The position numbers were made by a program, and so were the translations under genes. From NCBI GenBank assembly GCA_947626155.1, contig CANQRC010000013.1:1-23992 (forward strand): a DNA stretch of 23,992 nucleotides, written 5' to 3'. The DNA comes from an uncultured Clostridia bacterium. GTDB taxonomy: Bacteria > Bacillota > Clostridia > Christensenellales > UBA1242. The notes beneath the pieces were generated by a model that did not search any database, was not told the DNA's origin, and saw nothing but the letters and a program-made list of their open reading frames with translations. Shown one piece after another: positions 9,901 to 18,187 of this stretch. The first letter of the stretch is position 1. The number at the start of each line of letters is the position of its first letter.

Positions 9901-12900
9901 TAACCTCTATATTAGCCGCCTCGTTGCTGTCATCTTTAATAGATACTTTTCTGGTGTTGTCTTGTGTAGTTGTGTCGGCAAGAATCTCGGTGGCGTCATC
10001 AACAGGGCCATACATTGCCACAAGTCGAGAAGTCTTTCTTATCATGCCGTCATTTTGAATGTCAAACACCTGCTCTGGCTTCAACTCGCCCGAAACGCTG
10101 CCATTATCATTGCCTGTGTAAATGGCATCAAATTTGTACTCAGATAGGCTTTTGCCCATGTCGAAGTAGATTTTCTCAGCTGTGTCAGTTTTAAGCTGTG
10201 CAACAATTCCTTGATTCTTTGTGTCCACAAATCTTGCATAAAGGGTATGTCCAACTTGAGACTGCAAAAGTTTGTAAGTTGTTAAACGCTCTTGAGCAAA
10301 CAGTTTCGTGTCTCCGCCATCGTTGAGATATTGGTTCAAATCTTCAACATAAATAGTTTCTGCCTGTGCATTGCTGTTGCCGTAAGCCTCATAATTTGTT
10401 GGGTTTTCAACAAGTCTAACAACATCGCCTTGAACAACCGTTACCGCATATTCGGTTGGAACGCCGTTCACAGAAACATTGAACACAACCTTTGCCCTTG
10501 AAACATCCTTTTTCAGCCTAAACTTAAGCGAAATTGCGCCGCTTGCATTTATTGTTGTTGGAGTGTCGGTGGCGTTGTCGTTCACGTAAACAATAAGCCC
10601 GTCTTCCATGCTTGAAATTGAATATTTCCAAGTTTTGTTAATCGCATCCTCTGAAGGAGCTGACCTGTTTTGGCTTGTTTGTTCATATCTTCTCTTGAAG
10701 TTCTCGGTGTAACCAACTGCAACCCTGTTTCCGGCGGTGAACAATGCCTGCGTGCCAAAGAAGTTTTGAATGGTTTCGCTTTCAAAGTATGCGTTGTTCC
10801 CCTCGCCAACTTGGGCGGTTCCAACATATTCAACATCCAATGCAGGGCCCGTGTCAGCAGCAGGGTCAGGATAGTTCGTTTTTACCTCCACACTTCTATA
10901 TACATAATAAATAAAGTTAAAATCAAAATCAAATATATCTTTATCTTCAAATGAGTATTTGATGCGCAGAGCCTTTCTTTGTTGTTGATTATCTGTCGCC
11001 ACATCCTCTGGTGTGATTGAAACATTTCCACTGTTGTTGCTATCAAGTAGTGAGAATCCAGTCTTCCCATTTAAACCAAACTCTTGTTCAATAGTGTTAG
11101 CGTTGTCTGCAAATGCGCCGGTAAGGGTAACGTCAAAAGCATAGCCAGCATATTCTATTCTGCTGTCAGTAAAGTCTTTTGTTGGATATGAGTAACTCTT
11201 CTTAACGGTTATTGTGATTGGGAATGTGAAGACAACGGCGCCGCTTTCGGTGATTGTTACCATAAACTTGAATTCGACATCCGAAAGAAGCTCGGCAAAG
11301 GTAATCTTGTTTGTAGTTGAGTCTTTTTTCCACAAATCATTCTTTGTGATTCCTTCTCTTCCAAAGTCAACAGTCTCGTCACCGTTCAAAAGTTCGAACG
11401 TGATGTTTTGTGCGTCTGTGTAATTTGAATATGTGCCGCTTTCTTTCTTTTGAATATAAAGAATTACGTTTTCAACATTTCCGCTTGTCCCTTTAGTTAC
11501 AAGTGTGCCGTATTCTTCTCCGCCGTCAAATTCTGTGGCGTAATCAATCTTAAACACGCTTGTAACTTTGAGTTTAATCTTGAAAATTGTCTTTTCTTTA
11601 GAGTAAACGCCAATCGTAAGATAATGGTCTTTTGTAACTGAAGTTTGAGCGTTCAAGGTCAGCGTGTGTGCCGTGTCGTTTTGCAAAATGTATTTCCAAG
11701 TTATGTCGGAAATTTCAATGTTATCAACTTTGTCTCCGCCGTCTTTCTTTGTGATGCTCAACTTACCGTCAGTAGTTTCAATATTGCTTGCCCAGAAACT
11801 GTCGCCGTTGTATGTGACATATGGCATCAGTGCGGTTGCAATATTTTCAGAGCCAAGTTTGTAGTTCCAAGCAATATCGGTGACCTTAACTTGATATCTA
11901 ACGCCGCCAATTGTAACTTCAACAAACTTTTCGTCCGTCTCAGAAATTGGTTTTGCGCCCTCAAGCAGTTTTTGTGCGTCAGCGTCAGTCATCCAAGAGT
12001 CAAAATATTTGTTTTCTACAAGTGTTTCATTCTTCTTGTCGGCCCCTTTTTCGTCTAGTTTTGTGACCTGTGCGCCGCTCTTGATATACATCTGGCGGTG
12101 AAGCTCAATAGAGCCGTCTTTTCCGTCAATGTAGGTGTCATATGCATAGAAGTCAGACTCTCTGTCGGTCGCCTCTTTTCTTGTGACTTTTGGAGTGAAC
12201 ACGCCCGTCTCGCCTTGCAAAAGTTCAACATTGTCATAAACATCATCTTGCGCTGTCAATGTTTGATCATTTGCTTCGCCTTGTTCGTATTTAAGGCTGT
12301 GTTCAAACGCTGGCATTTGGTTGAAGCAAAGTTTGTATTCTTGCTCGCTGCCCAAAAGTTTCATGCCGTTGCTTACAAGATATCTTCTAACAAAGATTGT
12401 CAAAACGGTTTGGTTTTTCACATCAATGTTTAAAACTGTGCCTTGCTGGGTGTTTTCAAATTTGTAAGTAAAGAATGTTGAGTAAGATGTTTCAGCAAGT
12501 TTTGAAGTAAGGTCGCTTGATAAGTATGCGCTGGCAATTTCATAGTGCTTTTCTGCGTTCAAAACTTCGGTTGTGTCGCTGAATGTAAGGTCTCCAAATC
12601 TTTGTCCGCTTGTGTGCTTGCTGTTGTCAAGGTTATATTCCTCTTCCAATGGGATTTCATAGTGGTCGCCCTTATAATAGGTAGAATAATTGTCAAGATA
12701 TTCGCCGTCTTCTCCATAAGGATACATTACAGGGTTCAAGGTGAAGCTTGGGCTCACTTTAATTCTGTAGTTCCAAGAGAAGGTTCTGCCTTGGGCGCCG
12801 GTCTCCTTAAGTGTGAGTTGCAAAATAATGTAGGCGTCATTTATTGACTTTTCAAGGTGGTTTAATGTCAGTTTTGTTCCGTCAACGCTTGCAAGATTTG

Positions 12901-15900
12901 TTTTCTTTTTGTCGTCAGAGATTTTTTCGCTCTTGCCACCAACAGTTGCCCTTAAAATGGTGAGTTCGGCGTTGATTGTTGTGGTTGTGTTTCCAAAACT
13001 ATTATAATAGAAGCCAAATGGATCTTCAGTAAGTTTAGCTTTGGCGGCCTCATCCAAACCATACAAGTTATGAACCAAATTGTAGGTTTTGCCGGCGTTC
13101 AAAACTTGATAAACATTCTTGTGCTCAAGTTTTGTCCATTCTCCAAGCAGAACATCATAAGTAGCATCCCCAAACTTATTAAATTCCATCTTGTCATACT
13201 CGGTTGGAAGTTGTGGCCCGTCGCCCGCTTCATTATTAGAATAGTAAACATTGTCTTTGCCCATGCCGGTGATAATGACATTTATGCTTAAAGAAACATT
13301 CAACTTGCTATCGCCCGCTTCAAGCGTTTTTTCAACGGTGAAACTGTTGTTTTCAAGGCTCAAGAAAGGAACGGATGATGGAAGAGAAAGTCGCTTTGCT
13401 TTATTTTCCCCCACAACACTCAAAAGCCCACTTGCGCTTAAAATTGTGTAGTCGTCTTTTATATAGTATCCATCTGTGGTTACTCCGTCAATCGTTGTGA
13501 AAGGCTCCAGCACAATATATGTTTGAACTTCGCCGTCTTTTTCAAACTCAACAGCAGGAACAACCACTCCGCTAACTGGCGTGACCTTGTCTTGGGTGGA
13601 GTCATATTTACCCGCATAAACAAAGCCGTTATCAGCGTTTTGATCTATTCCAAACTCAATTGAGAGAGAAACTGGTGTGTCTTCTTTGCCCAAAATAAGT
13701 TTGCCACAGTCAACTTGTGCGCACTCAAGCGCCTCTAGGTTTTCGCCAGAGCCAACGGTAAAGCTGTATTTTTGAACAAACTTCTGTCCAAAATTGAGAA
13801 CAATTGTTTTCGCCATTCCCTCGTTCATAGCGAAGACATATTTATCGTTTTCGCCGTCAATTGAAATGTATTGTTCTTTGTCTTCTTGTTCTTCATCTTC
13901 TTGGTAAACAAAGTTTTCGCCAAGGCTGTCTAACTCTGCCATTGAGCTGGTGTGTGTTAGCCCGTTGTCAATATATTCGGTAAATTTATATAGAGTATAG
14001 TTGTCTTTTGGCTTTTGTGAAGCAATGTTATTCAGCCCAACATAAGGGTTTGGCTTCTCCTCAGTGTTATTTTTGACCAAAATCACATTTGGATTTACAT
14101 AAAGCGAAATAGTTTGATGAAGTGCATATTGAGATTTTTCGCCATAATAAATTGTGAAAGTGATTGTCTCAAATGAGTATCTTTCCTTAATTTTAATGCT
14201 TGTTGGGCTTGTATCATATTCAAAGCCGCTGTCAAAATCCAAATACTTTTTAAAGTCTTCTTCTGATTTAAAGTAGTCACTCCAATTATATGTTGCTTCT
14301 AGGCCTTGAGAATTTTTGCCAAGCACCATATAGTCGTCAAAAGACAATGTTTCCCCAGCAAACACAGGCGCTGCGTTTACATATTCCGCGCTCTTTACAA
14401 GGTAGTCTGAATATTTTTTATCGCTTGCATATTTTCCAAAATTTGTGGCCAGTGTGATATTGCTTAAAATATGAATTCTAAGCGTAAGTGAGAATAAGTT
14501 TCCTTTTTCATCCGAAACGGTAAAGTCTAAATAGGTGTTGTCGTCGCCAAAAGGATATTTAAACTCAATCATCTTAACACTATTTGACTGGGCAAAAGGT
14601 TGGTTGTCTAATGTCAACATTTTTTGCAAATCTTCTCTTTGGTCTTTCAGCAAGTCGCTATAAAATGGTGCGCTTACCCCAACCTTTATGTTAATTGCGT
14701 TCTCGCTCTTAGCGGTGTAGAACTTGAGAAGGTCTGTAAATGTTATTGTTGTGCCTTTTGTAACATATTTATAAACTTCAATCATGCTCTTTGAAAGAAT
14801 TGTCTGCAAGCCATCTTTCTCAACATAAGTCTTTACAAGTTGATCATCTGATCCTGCTTCGTCAATATTGGAGCGAACTCGCGAAGTGTCAACTTCAATT
14901 TTGTTTATTCCAATGCTTTGAACAAAGAATTTAATCTCTGTTTCACAAACAATTGGCGTTCCCGAAGTGCTACCATTGCTTGTTTGATATTCGCCTTTTG
15001 CATTTACAACTTTTGCAACCAAAGTGGTTGTTTCGCCTTGGGTGGCGGTTGCTCTGAATGTGTCACCAAGGTTGTCTCTGGTCAGATTGAATGGCAACAA
15101 GCCGGAAGACTCGCCATCTTTTGGGGCTTCTTCAAGCCTAAGCATATAATCTGATGTTGCTGGATCTATAACTCTGCCAAATCTATCTATGATAGAGAAT
15201 GACAACAACTCTTTAAGTTCGCTTAGGTCTCTAACATTTGTCTGCGTTTCTTGTGTAATTTCTGGTATAGTGCCATCGCCAGTGAGAGTGTTCCAATAAA
15301 TTTTTGGATCATCCTCATCAATTATAATTGAAACGCATGGCTTTTCTGAAGTAATGCCTTCCTTTACTGGTTTATTGAATTCTATTTTTTGAGGTTGTTG
15401 AGCATAAACATAGAAGTGGTCTGTGCTAGATCCGTCAGTCAATGTGACATGTGAAACTTCTTTTCCATTGTAATATCTAAGTTCCAAAGCAATGCGTGTT
15501 CCGCTGTCAATCTCATTTTCCTTTGCGCGGAATGCATCTGGGTCAATTGTAAATGTTCCCTCATATGTAAGCGTGTCCCCTGTATCTTCCCTATTTGTGG
15601 CTTTAAGTGTGGAAATATTAAGAGTAATAGAGTCCAGCTCTCGTGTTTCGGCCATTGCAACAACTCTAAGCCAAGGCGTGCCAGCTTCTTCATAAGAAGA
15701 GTTTGCTCCATTTGTAAACGCCGCCAAAACTTTGTCATCAGAGTCAGAGGTTGGCTTTTCAGAAACATTATTCAAAGTCAATTTGAACTTAACAAGGTTG
15801 TTGCCCTCTTCTGGCGTGCTAACATTTGCAGGAATATAATAATTTCCGCCAGTCGCTTGCTCTTGCCCGTCTAGCCCAATAAGTTTGTTGTAAGGCTCTT

Positions 15901-17944
15901 CAATGGAGAATGTTGGCGCCATGTTTTTTATTGAAAGCGTGCTGTCAACTTCGAGGCGTTTTGCCACGCTGTTGTTGATGATTTGATATTTATCATCCTC
16001 TTTGGTAATATTCCCGTCGGCGTCAGTTCTAACAAGCATTGCAACTATGTAAAAACTTACTTTTGTTGGAAGTTCTTTCTTCGCTACAATCTGATTTCCA
16101 GTAAATTCATATAATGTATAACCCGAAGAGCTTACTGCGTTTACAATTGAAATGTTTGTTGTTCCGCCATAATATGTTGTGTAGTCCTTTCCGTCGCCAA
16201 TTCCCTCAAAATAGTCCGAAGCATTAAAGTTTTGGGCAAACGTCTTGTCGGCGTCTGTTACAAAAGGTTTAATAAGGAAATATCTGACCGTTCTATAAAC
16301 ATTTTCAAGTGAAATATCTTCAAGCAAACTTGAAAGGTTCTCTCTTGCAGAATCGTTTTCTTCTGCGCCCGTGGTGATTGTAAGAGACAAAGTATCTTGG
16401 TCTTTCCATTCTGGAGAGTCCTGTTGTGGCAATGTGGCAGAAACTTTGAAGGATGGTTGTGTCTTTTTAGAACTTTCGCTGTTGTCCTCGCCGTCAAGTT
16501 TGAAAAAGGCTTGCCAATTTCCTGATTTCTCTTCAAAGAAGTTAACTTCAAGTGTCAGGTCGTCAACCTCTTTTTCAGAAGAAATTTCCCAATAATAATC
16601 ACTTGGAGATGGAATATTGCTTGTCTTTGGCAAAACATAGAATATGCTGTCTTGTTTTGACGCTAAAATATCGTTTATTTGCTCAATTGTAAGTGTTTCT
16701 GGGTCCAAGATTTTCCAGCCTTCGCCATCTTTGTCAACTTCTATCACATCGCCGCCGCTTATTTTGAAGCCCTCACGAACCTTGCCCTCAGAAACTGGAA
16801 CTTTTATTCCAATGTTTGCATAAAGGCTATTCACATAATCCGAAGAAATTGCCCCGTCCTGCATGATGGCTGCGCTAAGCGTTCCAAAGTCCTTTGTGTT
16901 TGGAACAAATGTCTTTGTGGTCAAGTGGAAGTTTTTGTCTATTCTCATTGCCAAAGGGGAAGCAACATCAATCGTCACATCCGTCACTGAAACGCCCTCA
17001 ATTCTTATGTTTATGTCGTTATAAACATATTTTGAAGAGTTGCCGTTTGAATATTCCTTGAAAAAGAATTCAGAAATATCTTTCCAATTTGAATTCTCCG
17101 ACAAGCCTCTTGTGGCAAGTTCAGTCACAAATTCTCTCTGATATTCCGAATTTTTAAATGTGTAATAACGAACTTGTTGGGTTGTGCCAACAATGTTGTT
17201 CACTTTTGTGTTGAGCCTAAACTCGTTGTAAGCAAAGCCCTCGTCTTGCTCAATAACTGAGGTGGATGGAGAGAAGAAAACCATCTTTGCTTTTTGTGGG
17301 TCTGCAAAATAATATCCGCTTTTTACAGGAGCAAACACAGGTTCAAGCTGGAATGATGGAACGCCAACAATCACAGTTTGGGTGTCGCCCTCTTGTCCGT
17401 TTATGCTAACAGAGAAACTGCTTTTTTCAACTGGAACATCCACCACAATTCTGCAAGACCTGTCTGTGACGCTGTAGTTGTTTGTTACAGATTTAACATG
17501 GAGTGTTGAAATTCCGCCATTTGGAGAGTTTTCATAGTTTCGGTCTGGCGCAACCTCAATGGCAAATTCCTCGCCAATTCTTGCGCGCTCTTTTACAATG
17601 ATAATTCCGTCAGTTATGTAGCCAGGTCTGTTTTCAACATCTTTTTGGAGGCTTGAATCAAAATAAAGGGTAAGTTCTTTTTGCGTGACCCCCTCAACTC
17701 CAGTAGAGACTACAAAAGAGGAATTTTCAGAAATATAAAATGTTGCGTCATCCCCTTGACCTTCCATATGCCCAAGGCCACCATCCATAACAAAAGTAAG
17801 GTCATCGCCAGGCGCGACACCTTCATTGTTAAAGTTGCCCATAAGATACAATGCCAAAACTGTTGCCCCAGCAATCACCGACAACCCAACAAACACAAGT
17901 GCCAAGGTTGCCCACACGCTGAGAACTCGACGTTTCCTCTTCAT
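3962..17944 (-). CDS. Giant membrane-anchored extracytoplasmic repeat protein, ~4660 aa
   Basis: This is a single uninterrupted frame of about 4660 codons (roughly 510 kDa). A start at 17980 is possible, but the ATG at 17944 is preferred because GGAG lies five bases upstream and the next residues (MKRKRR) begin a classic positive-inside anchor. Residues about 7-35 form one hydrophobic segment without a clear cleavage or lipobox site, so it may be a signal anchor with the bulk outside the cell. The remainder is rich in Thr, Ser, Asn, Asp, Glu and Lys, has alternating beta-strand patterns and very few Cys (about 14). I see no catalytic motif, no C-terminal LPxTG and no C-terminal membrane helix. 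Two families of diverged modules are visible (8630-14950 and 3965-6345). Size, anchoring and architecture suggest a surface fibre, adhesin or envelope scaffold. Function is not recognisable. It is probably co-transcribed with cls. Confidence 0.9.
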   Translation of the reverse strand: MKRKRRVLSVWATLALVFVGLSVIAGATVLALYLMGNFNNEGVAPGDDLTFVMDGGLGHMEGQGDDATFYISENSSFVVSTGVEGVTQKELTLYFDSSLQKDVENRPGYITDGIIIVKERARIGEEFAIEVAPDRNYENSPNGGISTLHVKSVTNNYSVTDRSCRIVVDVPVEKSSFSVSINGQEGDTQTVIVGVPSFQLEPVFAPVKSGYYFADPQKAKMVFFSPSTSVIEQDEGFAYNEFRLNTKVNNIVGTTQQVRYYTFKNSEYQREFVTELATRGLSENSNWKDISEFFFKEYSNGNSSKYVYNDINIRIEGVSVTDVTIDVASPLAMRIDKNFHLTTKTFVPNTKDFGTLSAAIMQDGAISSDYVNSLYANIGIKVPVSEGKVREGFKISGGDVIEVDKDGEGWKILDPETLTIEQINDILASKQDSIFYVLPKTSNIPSPSDYYWEISSEKEVDDLTLEVNFFEEKSGNWQAFFKLDGEDNSESSKKTQPSFKVSATLPQQDSPEWKDQDTLSLTITTGAEENDSARENLSSLLEDISLENVYRTVRYFLIKPFVTDADKTFAQNFNASDYFEGIGDGKDYTTYYGGTTNISIVNAVSSSGYTLYEFTGNQIVAKKELPTKVSFYIVAMLVRTDADGNITKEDDKYQIINNSVAKRLEVDSTLSIKNMAPTFSIEEPYNKLIGLDGQEQATGGNYYIPANVSTPEEGNNLVKFKLTLNNVSEKPTSDSDDKVLAAFTNGANSSYEEAGTPWLRVVAMAETRELDSITLNISTLKATNREDTGDTLTYEGTFTIDPDAFRAKENEIDSGTRIALELRYYNGKEVSHVTLTDGSSTDHFYVYAQQPQKIEFNKPVKEGITSEKPCVSIIIDEDDPKIYWNTLTGDGTIPEITQETQTNVRDLSELKELLSFSIIDRFGRVIDPATSDYMLRLEEAPKDGESSGLLPFNLTRDNLGDTFRATATQGETTTLVAKVVNAKGEYQTSNGSTSGTPIVCETEIKFFVQSIGINKIEVDTSRVRSNIDEAGSDDQLVKTYVEKDGLQTILSKSMIEVYKYVTKGTTITFTDLLKFYTAKSENAINIKVGVSAPFYSDLLKDQREDLQKMLTLDNQPFAQSNSVKMIEFKYPFGDDNTYLDFTVSDEKGNLFSLTLRIHILSNITLATNFGKYASDKKYSDYLVKSAEYVNAAPVFAGETLSFDDYMVLGKNSQGLEATYNWSDYFKSEEDFKKYLDFDSGFEYDTSPTSIKIKERYSFETITFTIYYGEKSQYALHQTISLYVNPNVILVKNNTEEKPNPYVGLNNIASQKPKDNYTLYKFTEYIDNGLTHTSSMAELDSLGENFVYQEDEEQEDKEQYISIDGENDKYVFAMNEGMAKTIVLNFGQKFVQKYSFTVGSGENLEALECAQVDCGKLILGKEDTPVSLSIEFGIDQNADNGFVYAGKYDSTQDKVTPVSGVVVPAVEFEKDGEVQTYIVLEPFTTIDGVTTDGYYIKDDYTILSASGLLSVVGENKAKRLSLPSSVPFLSLENNSFTVEKTLEAGDSKLNVSLSINVIITGMGKDNVYYSNNEAGDGPQLPTEYDKMEFNKFGDATYDVLLGEWTKLEHKNVYQVLNAGKTYNLVHNLYGLDEAAKAKLTEDPFGFYYNSFGNTTTTINAELTILRATVGGKSEKISDDKKKTNLASVDGTKLTLNHLEKSINDAYIILQLTLKETGAQGRTFSWNYRIKVSPSFTLNPVMYPYGEDGEYLDNYSTYYKGDHYEIPLEEEYNLDNSKHTSGQRFGDLTFSDTTEVLNAEKHYEIASAYLSSDLTSKLAETSYSTFFTYKFENTQQGTVLNIDVKNQTVLTIFVRRYLVSNGMKLLGSEQEYKLCFNQMPAFEHSLKYEQGEANDQTLTAQDDVYDNVELLQGETGVFTPKVTRKEATDRESDFYAYDTYIDGKDGSIELHRQMYIKSGAQVTKLDEKGADKKNETLVENKYFDSWMTDADAQKLLEGAKPISETDEKFVEVTIGGVRYQVKVTDIAWNYKLGSENIATALMPYVTYNGDSFWASNIETTDGKLSITKKDGGDKVDNIEISDITWKYILQNDTAHTLTLNAQTSVTKDHYLTIGVYSKEKTIFKIKLKVTSVFKIDYATEFDGGEEYGTLVTKGTSGNVENVILYIQKKESGTYSNYTDAQNITFELLNGDETVDFGREGITKNDLWKKDSTTNKITFAELLSDVEFKFMVTITESGAVVFTFPITITVKKSYSYPTKDFTDSRIEYAGYAFDVTLTGAFADNANTIEQEFGLNGKTGFSLLDSNNSGNVSITPEDVATDNQQQRKALRIKYSFEDKDIFDFDFNFIYYVYRSVEVKTNYPDPAADTGPALDVEYVGTAQVGEGNNAYFESETIQNFFGTQALFTAGNRVAVGYTENFKRRYEQTSQNRSAPSEDAINKTWKYSISSMEDGLIVYVNDNATDTPTTINASGAISLKFRLKKDVSRAKVVFNVSVNGVPTEYAVTVVQGDVVRLVENPTNYEAYGNSNAQAETIYVEDLNQYLNDGGDTKLFAQERLTTYKLLQSQVGHTLYARFVDTKNQGIVAQLKTDTAEKIYFDMGKSLSEYKFDAIYTGNDNGSVSGELKPEQVFDIQNDGMIRKTSRLVAMYGPVDDATEILADTTTQDNTRKVSIKDDSNEAANIEVNKISNYDVTNHVTNHVKTYNFELTIGAKKYAEVNYSIRTATELLVEGNANEIKNNENPLDKIKVQEITAGTTVSLMSLSGFGFKNAKTKQAINKISDSATIGLGIYGFSGTPVEQHETAENTNEKLSNTAYVIDNYLKTAYAQGKSDIDYYTGLAPRYGMENDLNTNPSSDSPAENYLMYYGVEQKDYNIAGQHCTNDGNYVMIKMDYTVNWGNDTVTDSNNLLFKVIPGSSMTVEYKSSPSSTEYTDSGLDKEVINGRTYVSNVNNPYVFSLVGNNESFYFVQSQAGSTQAAQLPVIKISRTGDQNWNEKNYTYTYWDNAEDGLKSGSDTIYNDFTQFANKLKSTGSDGGRWTQVQTSNEYNRNGLDISGAVQDVKVPVPMVTLGTKNFYITYKDVYGYQGIFYFSIESSDVNPVFADNSVLSLTEGEGLVFSAAYQEVSIEGRAGNWITYSGFTYEKDKNLLQVATGNTAFTITGLKMTATLKDGRIFTKGDEKSPFDAFKTAKSGSNEGKGGEAIEKPPKTISDLEIWSADDEKDTGWKLQSGKGDGLTKEDLDGATIVFEFQYEGCKAGEKGDEPYKVGAKNFYSTTYNGVGLKQTHTIGQTHIPTKKELGIGKGNDATPIAIGGIGAYAYDTTLGALDKNSLENTVSKFLGVEKNVNDNNDERSYIFVSKVEFKVKHGNSKINVSSSDPQTQDGGKGATLLTNESKFFFVKDSDTTQLIQGTKYGEGSTNVWTVPAVKGYLYGTNDSIANVEMVVTLTYKMPLGSSANNYETQTAQIVRNVTISKTKRELFKKSVLDGEPVTKNVTTGPTVYNNTLEVTLPGKTRGNITITPTTDNMAARTFEVENKSDWTVTKYYPIIVGEYNYQANNITTKTFTAVISQREGGSAEETTGITMKYNNVGVSNNTATAFVTYNDNITLRINDPSELSGDVRENAHKTEQLYFLYNESNTNKQELYRVEPEFEVYLGLSSLQEQEAKSVLEYLKVGEGENCYYVIPYQEWAGMFHYNRFDGIKLSSNCISEFKPYKLYFDIDTSAVSGGSLGGAAYIDENGTITTTTAFDPTSDGLAVNIYANISGNDGMYEYDISKMTNKEKMYVGTAKMALNHIDDWKEEASIGSDGIWQFKHSSDGEYAEEVVYQYLIASNNEVYVSSAREPTITAEKKLPESGTISPSGIHLSAAVGEKVDLRKLFGSIDTGILHNKHYHMVAYKEGESSETYVPYNNVDYYTFANTGTYTLTILATGRGEKGTFTEKLFTVEMTVYSNTASALQYTKVVKNGDGFTLNSLDTEKFTDDVEWFKLDKTTNSLEKISDSDNYSIDATFNPGLNKRSFLAQVGTTTYLVDVDFWVYDNTTETGPLKDDKVNSDNRTKLLGVSRSNYRLDELFAPTTQKGNNYSYTIYKLQEKNNVLILGDKITYEEGFDKLGNPSVNRKYLVVENSRSASLGILAEETVSNCFVYDVTYYFTQNTQSAVQTIKREADGTVAKTNVENALKEVFGVQASDSYNLFVRNVNTGELSQVADISAREITGYTFTKEFVCVKKGSDGKVTSVDSRQVLFYVYDYKTEKDKDVNIHTYETNMFYTAQLNAYVKEEAAAALNGATVNSIDYYEFQNATPMSEPTLYFILNQNTTKHFYIIVNATVDTGAKQFYLDMTFNFQVGIPDKMNLVATRTVTTEEADEETGATTSKNVLEASAILSELKQFLEISDESAELYKIDGQTLTKLTENIELTAEDLQKGYISGVYGIKYTAEGKANYVFTDVKIYFHESQEVELSLTLGLQNLTTNSFATSGLTSLISTKLDLTGTTGGTTYTIDPNYREFSAFASGCLVTENVNSLTVNWGTSTKYLIAKITKTTTADDVETKEYLFYKVKINFVRPSASNNYFIIDKPDSTSTPKEDVLKYLMDELKVSGVTNDMAITFYSFGDTLNDEIHELTEAENLTYETVQASATKTYLACVTVDDDSLVYRVTFNVQKGE
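3965..6345 (-). repeat. Eight diverged C-terminal modules in the giant protein
   Basis: About eight units of 80-100 residues follow one another. Each tends to have a short helical start (for example LKEVFGV, LRKLFGS, LDELFAP, LKQFLEI, LMDELKV), then a strand with an aromatic pair (YTIYK, YNLFV, AELYK, ITFYS), a charged middle with a Tyr, and a final pair of strands such as YLACVT...YRVTFNV or YLIAKIT...YKVKINF. Approximate boundaries: 6100-6345, 5830-6100, 5490-5800, 5190-5440, 4910-5165, 4580-4830, 4255-4560, 3965-4210. Sequence identity is low, so this is an old repeat array. Confidence 0.6.
8630..14950 (-). repeat. Series of beta-rich modules with a recurring boundary motif in the giant protein
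   Basis: Modules of roughly 100-220 residues appear to end in a hydrophobic alternating strand. A polar linker with Asn, Pro and Tyr follows, then a new strand. Boundary examples: FFVQSIGINKIEV (~14900), IHILSNITLA (~14450), ISLYVNPNVILV (~14075), INVIITGMGKDNVYY (~13250), YRIKVSPSFTLNP (~12730), YKLCFNQMPAF (~12300), IKLKVTSVFKI (~11550), ITITVKKSYSY (~11200), YYVYRSVEVKTNY (~10880), YAVTVVQGDVVRL (~10410), VNYSIRTATELLV (~9770), LLFKVIPGSSMTV (~9200), FYFSIESSDVNPV (~8660). This would fit tandem Ig-like sandwiches, but no named family is assigned. Confidence 0.5.
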
Positions 17945-18024
17945 AAACACTCCATCTTTTTTTAGCCACAAAAAATTCAATAAATATTGTCTGCGAAAAT
18001 TGGACTAAAAATTCAAAATTTGTG

Positions 18025-18046
18025 ATTTAAAAAATATTTTTTAAAT
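18025..18046. repeat. Perfect 22-bp AT-only palindrome in the divergent intergenic region
   Basis: Bases 18025-18046 are exactly self-complementary (ATTTAAAAAAT and its mirror arm). The element lies between the giant gene start and the plus-strand promoter, just downstream of the predicted +1 of the giant gene. It could be an operator, a weak RNA hairpin in the giant gene leader, or chance in very AT-rich DNA. Confidence 0.5.
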
Positions 18047-18066
18047 AATTTTTTTCTCACATATAT

Positions 18067-18096
18067 ATAATACAACTTTTAAACATTTTTAAGCAA
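18067..18096 (-). promoter_or_regulatory. Possible promoter of the giant gene-cls operon
   Basis: On the minus strand TTGCTT (18096-18091), an 18-bp spacer and TATTAT (18072-18067) give a moderate sigma-A match. The predicted +1 is near 18060, giving a leader of about 115 bases that contains the palindrome at 18025-18046. The surroundings are so AT-rich that chance matches are likely. Confidence 0.4.
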
Positions 18097-18152
18097 GTAA
18101 AAAATGAATAAAAATAAAAATTATAATTTTAATTTTTTCAAATTGTTTTGAC

Positions 18153-18181
18153 TTGACAACTTCCCAGATTTGCTTTATAAT
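18153..18181 (+). promoter_or_regulatory. Perfect consensus promoter, +1 predicted at the ATG of the next gene
   Basis: TTGACA (18153-18158), exactly 17 bp, then TATAAT (18176-18181). Both hexamers match the sigma-A consensus fully. Six bases follow, then the ATG at 18188. Initiation seven bases after the -10 would place the first transcribed base at the A of the ATG, giving a leaderless mRNA. Confidence 0.9.
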
Positions 18182-18187
18182 AAAAAC

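Noticed and set aside
4710..17965. Many plus-strand frames of 60-140 codons antisense to the giant gene, for example 11645-12058
   Set aside because: They lack ribosome-binding sites and family features, often contain implausible Cys/Phe-rich translations, and are what a 14-kb coding strand is expected to produce on its reverse.
17945..17980. Upstream start adding 12 residues to the giant protein
   Set aside because: The ATG at 17944 has GGAG five bases upstream and begins directly with the basic residues of the membrane anchor. The upstream start has neither.
18170..18187. Upstream TTG start adding six residues to the coiled-coil protein
   Set aside because: The codon lies between the -35 and -10 of a perfect promoter, so it would not be in the transcript.
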